Below are positions 6,698 to 10,525 of a DNA stretch of 10,525 bases, piece by piece (the first letter of the stretch is position 1; each line of letters opens with the position of its first letter). A model generated the notes under the pieces. The model was not told the DNA's origin and made no database searches. It saw only the letters and a list, made by a program, of their open reading frames with translations. A program made the position numbers and the translations under genes. Origin of the DNA: CAZRNB01 sp964601355 (GTDB lineage Bacteria > Planctomycetota > Phycisphaerae > Sedimentisphaerales > Anaerobacaceae); contig CAZRNB010000106.1 in NCBI GenBank assembly GCA_964601355.1, forward strand, positions 1-10,525. The letters run 5' to 3'.

Positions 6698-6732
6698 TCG
6701 TCGCTCGTGACTCGTCGCTCGTCGTTCGTGGT
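6698..6732. repeat. 7-bp tandem array 3 (five units)
   Basis: Units TCGTCGC, TCGTGAC, TCGTCGC, TCGTCGT and TCGTGGT fill 35 bp in register. On the minus strand they read as GACGANN-like units, so this is the same family as arrays 1 and 2 in the opposite orientation. It begins three bases after the last tRNA-derived repeat. Confidence 0.75.
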
Positions 6733-7006
6733 GCTTACGTTGGGTGGCAGCCTCAAAGCCGAAGGCTTTGGGGATGGTTTTCCGATGGCAAAACAGAGCA
6801 TTTGAGCATTTGAGCAGTCGAACAGGAGAGCTTACGCAAATGCGGTCGATTGTTCAACTTTCTACTGGTTTTGGATTCAAGGCCGAAGGCTGGAAGCCCG
6901 ATGGCACACCCGATTTCGGCGAACCTGTCCCCGATGGAATGCTGCCACAATAGAAATATAGATTATGTTACGAGTAAAAGTGACATAGGAATGAAAGGAC
7001 AAGATA
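6733..7006. other. Non-coding gap with short imperfect repeats
   Basis: No convincing gene is present. CAAAGCC/GGCTTTG around GAA forms a hairpin at 6754-6770. An imperfect direct repeat of about 30-40 bp begins at 6753 and again at 6877, sharing GCCGAAGGCT and CCGATGGCA. GAGCATTT is repeated at 6796-6811 with an 8-bp step. Open frames across this stretch are short and read the repeats. Confidence 0.5.
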
Positions 7007-7291
7007 ATGAACATCCTTTCAGCTTTTGATTTGGATTGTAATCCTATTATCCCAGAATGTGGATTCAAATGTCCAAAATGCATACAAGAGATTGAATCCA
7101 CTCTTACCAACATGCAGGGTGTTAGCAAGGTATACATCGAGAAGGAGGCAGAAGAGCAGAATCTTATCGTCGAGCATGATCCGATCGCGGTGACAGTGGA
7201 ACAACTGATCGCTGTTTTCAAAGGTCTGCCTTCATTCTATAAAGGATTCTTCATTCCAACTTTTGTTGGAAATCCGGAGAAACAGGACTGA
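7007..7291 (+). CDS. HMA (heavy-metal-associated) domain protein
   Basis: A 94-residue cytosolic protein that looks like a single HMA fold. GFKCPKC (Cys22 and Cys25) stands in place of the usual GMTCxxC metal-binding loop, followed by IQEIESTLTNMQGVSKVYI, the helix and strand that contain the family's GV signature, and a second helix TVEQLIAVFKGL. Known members bind Cu(I) or other soft metals as chaperones or as domains of P-type ATPases; here only the isolated domain is present, with a short C-terminal extension. AGGA (6996-6999) lies 7 nt before the ATG. Its TGA overlaps the ATG of the TfoX-like gene by one base, so the two are probably translationally coupled. No metal pump or sensor gene is nearby, so the substrate cannot be inferred. 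Confidence 0.75.
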   Translation: MNILSAFDLDCNPIIPECGFKCPKCIQEIESTLTNMQGVSKVYIEKEAEEQNLIVEHDPIAVTVEQLIAVFKGLPSFYKGFFIPTFVGNPEKQD

Positions 7292-7701
7292 TGGCTGTAT
7301 CAGATGAATTCATAGACTATGTTATTGATCAGCTTGCGGCTTGGGGCGAGGTGTCTGCTCGCAGGATGTTCGGCGGCGCCGGCCTCTATTGTGACGGGAC
7401 GATGTTTGGGCTTATCACGGATGACGTTGCTTATCTTAAAGTGGATGACTCCAATCGAGAGGATTTCGTTAAGGCTGGTTCATCGCCCTTCAATCCATAT
7501 CCGGACAAGGCGAGGCCCGATGAAGCAGCTTCGGTTGCTAAGGTCAGACATCCACGGGTTCACACCCGTGGCTTTCTGCGAAGGCTGGTGAAAACAGCCG
7601 TCATGTCTTATTATGAAATTCCTGCGGATGTCCTTGAGAATCCGGATGAGCTGGCCAAATGGGCGGAACGTTCTTTGGCCATCGCACGAAAGAAAAAGTA
7701 G
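7291..7701 (+). CDS. TfoX N-terminal-domain protein with an in-frame insert
   Basis: The 136-residue product matches small TfoX_N proteins: SDEFIDYVIDQLAAWGEVSARRMFGG, then LYCDGTMFGLITDDVAYLKVDD, FNPYPDK, and VMSYYEIPADVLENPDELAKWAERSLAIAR. The full-length TfoX/Sxy protein of gammaproteobacteria promotes competence with CRP; the role of stand-alone TfoX_N proteins in other phyla is largely unknown. From memory of the family, PDK should be followed almost directly by VMSYYE. Here residues 74-103 intervene, rich in arginine and encoded by palindromic DNA. The frame is kept on both sides and both conserved halves are intact, so the gene may still be functional. It starts one base inside the end of the HMA gene; a large inverted repeat follows the stop. 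Confidence 0.85.
   Translation: MAVSDEFIDYVIDQLAAWGEVSARRMFGGAGLYCDGTMFGLITDDVAYLKVDDSNREDFVKAGSSPFNPYPDKARPDEAASVAKVRHPRVHTRGFLRRLVKTAVMSYYEIPADVLENPDELAKWAERSLAIARKKK
7510..7599. repeat. 90-bp palindromic element inserted in frame in the TfoX-like gene
   Basis: The segment contains two hairpins. AGCAGC/GTTGCT encloses a TTCG tetraloop (7524-7539, one G.U pair), and CCACGGGT/ACCCGTGG encloses TCAC (7552-7571). It is 30 codons long with no stop, and splits a conserved protein region between PDK and VMSYYE. AAGGCG and AAAACAGCC flank it, so the exact borders and any target duplication are uncertain. The second hairpin has the form of REP-type palindromes. Confidence 0.65.
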
Positions 7702-7705
7702 TTCT

Positions 7706-7803
7706 ATTGAATGGGGCTTGCTACTCTGCGAAGTGCCTACTCCGCCGAAGCGGCTGTGAAGGCTGGAAGCACTTCGCTACGTAGCACAAGTTAGCCCATC
7801 AAT
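7706..7803. repeat. Large imperfect inverted repeat after the TfoX-like gene
   Basis: The outer ends ATTGAATGGGGCT and AGCCCATCAAT pair with single-base bulges; inside them GCTAC/GTAGC, then GCGAAGTGC/GCACTTCGC (perfect 9 bp), then CCGC/GCGG around CGAA at 7742-7753. The whole forms a long hairpin of about 98 bp starting 5 bp past the stop codon. It could end transcription or protect the mRNA 3' end, but it has no clear T run. A MITE-like mobile palindrome is another possibility. Confidence 0.65.
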
Positions 7804-7938
7804 AAAATTATAAATATATAGTTTACATCGCAAACATTAGCTAAAATACAGATAGAAGCCGAAAGCGAATGATCAATAAATAAATCCAACCGGCCTTGTT
7901 AAAAGCTGCCGGTAAATACGGCATTATGAGGCATATTG

Positions 7939-8511
7939 ATGTATAAGATATCGTGTGTTGAAACAGATTCTAAATTACCTCTTGCGCTGGAAGTAGTAAA
8001 ACTGATTTCAAATCTTAAATTTAACGTTACTATCGGAAAGAGCAACAGCCGGCAAATCACGTCTGATATCGACTTGATGATATCTAATAAAATAAAGGAA
8101 ACGTACCAGCCAATAAAAAACGAGAACTATCTAGATGTATATGTAGAAAATGAATATATTGGCAAAGTAGATCTAGGGTTTATCGATAATGCAAATGAAA
8201 TAATTTGTTATATCGAAATAGAAAAATCTAATAAGAAAAACTTGTGGTTCGATTATGTGAAATTAATCTCTAAGATAGAAAATGATCCTAATCGAATTGG
8301 TATTGTCATATGCCCTAAGAACTATGCACACAAACTTGGAATATGGAATTTATATGACGAAGCTATTTTATATAAGAAACATCTGGCTCGATTATCAAAT
8401 AATAATGATTTGAACCGAATAGCAGCAATTGGTTATCTCCAGTTTGCAAATCTGAACGGAACCTGGGAGGAATTCAGTCCAGAGTTTATTCAAAGGTTGA
8501 AAGACTCATAA
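7939..8511 (+). CDS. Unrecognised 190-aa protein, AT-rich gene
   Basis: I do not recognise the family. The protein is soluble, lysine- and isoleucine-rich, without signal peptide or membrane helix. The middle part, VDLGF (Asp78), then strand IICYIEIEKSNKKN (Glu93, Glu95, Lys96), followed by a helix with YVKLI and the strand GIVICP, has the outline of a PD-(D/E)XK nuclease core, but the spacing is loose and the ExEK order is not standard. The start is the ATG at 7939, with GAGG at 7928-7931 7 nt upstream; a TTG one codon earlier would be only 4 nt away. The gene is clearly more AT-rich than the HMA/TfoX pair before it, suggesting foreign origin. It is followed 69 bp later by an HNH nuclease gene. 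Confidence 0.7.
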   Translation: MYKISCVETDSKLPLALEVVKLISNLKFNVTIGKSNSRQITSDIDLMISNKIKETYQPIKNENYLDVYVENEYIGKVDLGFIDNANEIICYIEIEKSNKKNLWFDYVKLISKIENDPNRIGIVICPKNYAHKLGIWNLYDEAILYKKHLARLSNNNDLNRIAAIGYLQFANLNGTWEEFSPEFIQRLKDS

Positions 8512-8580
8512 AATCTCGTTGAAAAGGGATAGCCTGAAACCCACCCCTTATCTCGACATTAGATGAATTAGGATATGTTT

Positions 8581-9006
8581 ATGACACATTCACAAAAACA
8601 ACTTCGTGCCATTTATGATAGAACTACAGGCTACTGCCACATATGTCACAAGAAACTTGCTTTCAAAAACTATGGCATAATTGGCAGCAAAGGTGAATGG
8701 GAAATCGAACATTCCAACCCCCAAGCAAAAGGTGGTACGAATCGTTTAAATAACCTCTATCCCGCATGTATTCAATGCAATCGATCTAAAGGTAAGAAAT
8801 CTAATAAAGTCGTCAGAGTTCAGCATGGAGTCACAAGAGCTCCTTTATCAAAGCAAAAAAGAAAAAAGGCAAAGATAGGTAACGCTATCATTAATGGAAT
8901 ATTTGGTGGCGCTGCAGTTGGTTCTATTTGTGGCCCTGTCGGTGCGATTTTGGAAGGTCTTTTTGGAGCGAAACTTGGTTACGATAAGAATCCTGATAAA
9001 GATTAG
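8581..9006 (+). CDS. HNH endonuclease-like protein with glycine-zipper C-terminus
   Basis: A 141-residue protein. Residues about 7-72 form an HNH nuclease fold: YCHICHKKL (Cys19, Cys22), WEIEHSNPQAKGGTN (Glu43-His44), LNNLYPACIQCNRSKG (Asn57 or Asn58, Cys63, Cys66, Asn67). The four cysteines should hold a structural zinc, and His44 is the expected catalytic base of the beta-beta-alpha-metal site. A basic linker (about 91-98) leads to a hydrophobic glycine-rich stretch at 100-133 with repeated small residues (GGAAVG, GPVGA, GAKLG), typical of glycine-zipper membrane segments. The start is the ATG at 8581, 7 nt after AGGA (8570-8573); the ATG at 8575 is too close. HNH enzymes occur in restriction, mobile elements and toxins; the fused zipper hints at membrane association or passage, which is inference. 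Confidence 0.8.
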   Translation: MTHSQKQLRAIYDRTTGYCHICHKKLAFKNYGIIGSKGEWEIEHSNPQAKGGTNRLNNLYPACIQCNRSKGKKSNKVVRVQHGVTRAPLSKQKRKKAKIGNAIINGIFGGAAVGSICGPVGAILEGLFGAKLGYDKNPDKD

Positions 9007-9093
9007 ATCATCTAGAATGTTATTCGAGCGGACAGCCTAAAGAACGCTGGCGAACTTGTTGTTGGGCTTTCCATAGGAATGTGGAGAAATGAT

Positions 9094-9375
9094 ATGAACA
9101 AATTATTTAAACTAATTCCAACTGTCCTTCATTTACTTCCTAACCAATTCACTACACATAAACTCATTAAGATTCTTGCTCAAAAATATCAACGGGAATA
9201 CATAGATGCTCTCAGTGAGCACAAAAGATCGAAACGGCCATTTGGAACAGTCCATTCAAAGATTGGGAAGCACCTTAAAAAAGCTAATTATGTTCGCTTT
9301 ATCCGGGCCGATGAAGTTGATGAAGACATATTTGGGCAACGATCAGAGGATGCTCTATGGGAAAAATTCATCTAA
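9094..9375 (+). CDS. Unrecognised 93-aa basic protein
   Basis: A small protein of unknown function, rich in lysine, arginine and histidine. The order of predicted helices, FTTHKLIKILAQKYQREYIDAL, then PFGTVHSKIGKHLKKA and the strand-like YVRFIRADEVD, is compatible with a winged-helix DNA-binding fold, but no catalytic or family motif is recognised. The start is the ATG at 9094: GGAG at 9083-9086 is 7 nt upstream, while the in-frame ATG at 9079 directly abuts an AGGA. The end overlaps the start of a broken reading frame at 9357 by 19 bases, the arrangement of a compact operon. Base composition matches the AT-rich neighbours. Confidence 0.65.
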   Translation: MNKLFKLIPTVLHLLPNQFTTHKLIKILAQKYQREYIDALSEHKRSKRPFGTVHSKIGKHLKKANYVRFIRADEVDEDIFGQRSEDALWEKFI

Positions 9376-9542
9376 CATGTGGCTGCGCTCGTAAAGTCCG
9401 CTGGTAAATTTATCGTCAAGCATATAAGGAAAATATCGATGAATACAAAGACGAGGATAGAAACGTATGGGCCATTGGAATTGATAGGGGTGACTTTGTA
9501 CGGCAATCCGAGAAAATGCAGATTAAATCATGGTGGGGCTAG
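9357..9542 (+). pseudogene. Broken gene overlapping the 93-aa gene
   Basis: GAGGA (9346-9350) lies 6 nt before an ATG at 9357 that begins MGKIHLTCGCARKVRW and then meets TAA at 9405-9407. Beyond this stop the same frame continues for 44 codons with protein-like composition (YKENIDEYKDEDRNVWAIG, IDRGDFVRQSEKMQIK) until TAG at 9540, which lies at the centre of a perfect palindrome. One base change could have produced the internal stop, and the palindrome may have replaced the original 3' end. Alternatively the 16-residue peptide is the whole product. The family is not recognised. Confidence 0.45.
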
Positions 9543-9549
9543 CCCCACC
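9532..9549. repeat. REP-like perfect palindrome
   Basis: GGTGGGGCT followed directly by AGCCCCACC is an 18-bp perfect palindrome, then CCTAC. Its GC-rich sequence contrasts with the AT-rich surroundings, and its form is like REP elements spread by RAYT transposases. It supplies the stop codon of the broken frame. Confidence 0.65.
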
Positions 9550-9618
9550 CTACAATTTCTTAAAGCACTCCATTTTCAGTAGAACTACTTATATCGCACC
9601 TATTTCACGTTTCTTTCT

Positions 9619-9657
9619 ACAAAATTGTAATTTTTTGTATTTACTATACAATTTTGT
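9619..9657. promoter_or_regulatory. Perfect inverted repeat overlapping a candidate promoter
   Basis: ACAAAATTGTA (9619-9629) and TACAATTTTGT (9647-9657) are perfect 11-bp arms, 17 bp apart. A possible promoter is built into them: TTGTAA (9625-9630) and TACAAT (9647-9652), 16 bp apart, pointing to the NifA-like gene. A protein binding this repeat would block that promoter. The arms are clear, the role is inferred. Confidence 0.5.
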
Positions 9658-9666
9658 TACGATATT

Positions 9667-9706
9667 GCTTTGTAGAAATGACAACCTTTTCTCTTTTCTA
9701 CAAAGC
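9667..9706. promoter_or_regulatory. Second perfect inverted repeat in the leader of the NifA-like gene
   Basis: GCTTTGTAGAAA (9667-9678) and TTTCTACAAAGC (9695-9706) are perfect 12-bp arms with a 16-bp spacer. The decamer TTTCTACAAA also occurs at 9615-9624, running into the first repeat. It may be a binding site or a leader hairpin; a run of seven T at 9722-9728 is too distant from the stem for an ordinary terminator. Confidence 0.55.
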
Positions 9707-9744
9707 ATTATGATACGGCAGTTTTTTTGGGGAGAGCAGAAACC

Positions 9745-10525
9745 ATGAAGGTAAAAGTTGCAAAAGAAGTCGAGCTTCTAAGCGATATATCAAAGGCCTT
9801 TGCTGAGTCACTCAATCTGGAAGAGACGTTGAAGTCTATTTTCAAATCACTGGATATGCACCTGAAACTACGCAGAGGTACAATCACTTTGCTCGACCAG
9901 GATATGGAGATGATTAATATCAAGGTAGCCCATGGCCTTAGCGAAAAATCAAAAAAATTAGGCAGCTACAAGGTCGGCGAAGGCATAACAGGAATGGTGG
10001 TGCAAAGCGGCAAAGAAATTGTTGTTCCTGATATTTCCAAAGATCCGAGGTTTCTGTACAAAACCGGTGCGAGAAGACAGGTAAAAGGCCAAAAAATAGC
10101 CTTTTTCTGCGTCCCCATCAAGCTGGAAGGTAAAACAGTCGGCGCATTAAGCGTTGATAAACAGACCGGCGGCAAAGATGATTTCCAGGATAGCGTCAGA
10201 CTGCTGAACGTTATCGCGACAATGGTGGCGCAGGCGGTAAAACTAAATAAATTAGTTGAATTGGATCGCAAGCAGCTGCAGGATGAGAATGTGCGCCTGC
10301 GGCAGGAGCTAAAATCTCGATTCAACATACACAATATGGTTGGAAGCAGTAACGCGATGCAGGAGGTCTATCGGCTTATCGAGCAGGTCGCAGACAGCAA
10401 TGCCACCGTGCTCATTCGCGGCGAAAGCGGAACGGGCAAAGACCTCGTCGCACATGCCATCCACTATAACAGCCTGCGTGCAGGCAAACCTTTTGTGAAG
10501 GTAAATTGTACCGCTCTGCCGGAGA
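9745..10525 (+). CDS. NifA-like GAF-domain sigma-54-dependent activator (5' part)
   Basis: The first 260 codons are present. Residues about 7-168 form a GAF sensor domain with the NifA-type run GEGITGMVVQSGKEIVVPDISK, DPRFL, then AFFCVPIKLEGKTVGALSVDK. A short coiled linker (about 165-192, LDRKQLQDENVRLRQEL) leads to the AAA+ central domain: MVGSSNAMQEVYRLIEQVA, then Walker A GESGTGKD at 226-233 (Asp where Glu is usual) and FVKVNCTALPE. The GAFTGA loop, Walker B and HTH would lie outside the window. Such proteins bind upstream sites and use ATP hydrolysis to open sigma-54 promoters. Similarity to NifA is real, but NifA-like regulators also occur in bacteria without nitrogenase, and no nif gene is seen here. 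GGAG (9731-9734) precedes the ATG by 10 nt. Confidence 0.9.
   Translation, partial: MKVKVAKEVELLSDISKAFAESLNLEETLKSIFKSLDMHLKLRRGTITLLDQDMEMINIKVAHGLSEKSKKLGSYKVGEGITGMVVQSGKEIVVPDISKDPRFLYKTGARRQVKGQKIAFFCVPIKLEGKTVGALSVDKQTGGKDDFQDSVRLLNVIATMVAQAVKLNKLVELDRKQLQDENVRLRQELKSRFNIHNMVGSSNAMQEVYRLIEQVADSNATVLIRGESGTGKDLVAHAIHYNSLRAGKPFVKVNCTALPE

Noticed and set aside
6436..6801. A 121-codon minus-strand open frame across the tRNA and its repeats.
   Set aside because: It is the reverse reading of tRNA-Ser and the tandem units; its protein repeats follow the DNA repeats, and it has no plausible independent function.
6744..6953. Open frames in the gap before the HMA gene, on both strands.
   Set aside because: They read imperfect DNA repeats, lack a placed ribosome-binding site and do not resemble proteins.
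9030..9062. Integron attC-like ends (GCCTAAA and GTTGGGC) between the HNH and 93-aa genes, suggesting gene cassettes.
   Set aside because: The ends are only 33 bp apart, shorter than known attC sites, one end departs from the consensus, and the gaps between the other genes show no matching pair.
9379..9582. A 67-codon GTG-started frame after the 93-aa gene.
   Set aside because: The neighbouring frame from the ATG at 9357 has a good ribosome-binding site and more protein-like sequence, and this frame ends by reading through the palindrome.

Overview
The window most likely comes from a planctomycete of the Phycisphaerae/Sedimentisphaerales type. This is an inference from gene content: a secreted lamin-tail/chitobiase-like/CotH-type protein, large membrane-anchored proteins with a HAAS/permease-prefix-like N-terminus and a GspG-like C-terminal motif, a PadR switch, and intergenic DNA packed with small palindromes and 7-bp tandem arrays. 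No marker in the window fixes the species.

Layout: (1) 1-1078, minus strand, the 5' part of a secreted LTD/CotH-type protein. (2) 1079-1524, a repeat-bearing intergenic region ending in the likely rpsU promoter. (3) 1525-1701, rpsU (bS21) with a terminator at 1747-1786 that reaches into the 3' end of the convergent operon. (4) 5956-1777, minus strand, an apparent operon: padR, then two paralogous single-pass membrane proteins (552 and 698 aa). A good sigma-70-type promoter lies at 6051-6023, with PadR-like operator motifs and a heptamer array in the leader. (5) 6091-6302, three copies of a dispersed element around a GGACGAT array. (6) 6417-6502, tRNA-Ser(UGA), followed by two tandem units that each end in a copy of the tRNA 3' end, then another heptamer array. 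(7) 7007-7701, an HMA-domain protein and a TfoX-N-domain protein overlapping by one base; the TfoX gene carries a 90-bp in-frame palindromic insert. (8) 7939-9542, AT-rich accessory genes: an unrecognised 190-aa protein, an HNH nuclease with a glycine-zipper tail, a 93-aa unknown protein, and an overlapping broken gene ending in a REP-like palindrome. (9) 9619-10525, two perfect inverted repeats, a candidate promoter, and the start of a NifA-like GAF/sigma-54 activator that runs off the window.

The genes suggest three themes. The PadR block looks like a self-regulated cell-envelope stress or signalling module. The stretch after tRNA-Ser looks like an accessory region, possibly built by integration at the tRNA 3' end, but only one side is seen and no integrase is present. 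Small repeats (five arrays in a 7-bp register and several REP-like hairpins) have entered promoters, leaders, intergenic gaps and at least one coding sequence. Start sites were moved from the longest open frame to the ATG with a properly spaced ribosome-binding site for padR, the 190-aa gene, the HNH gene and the 93-aa gene.
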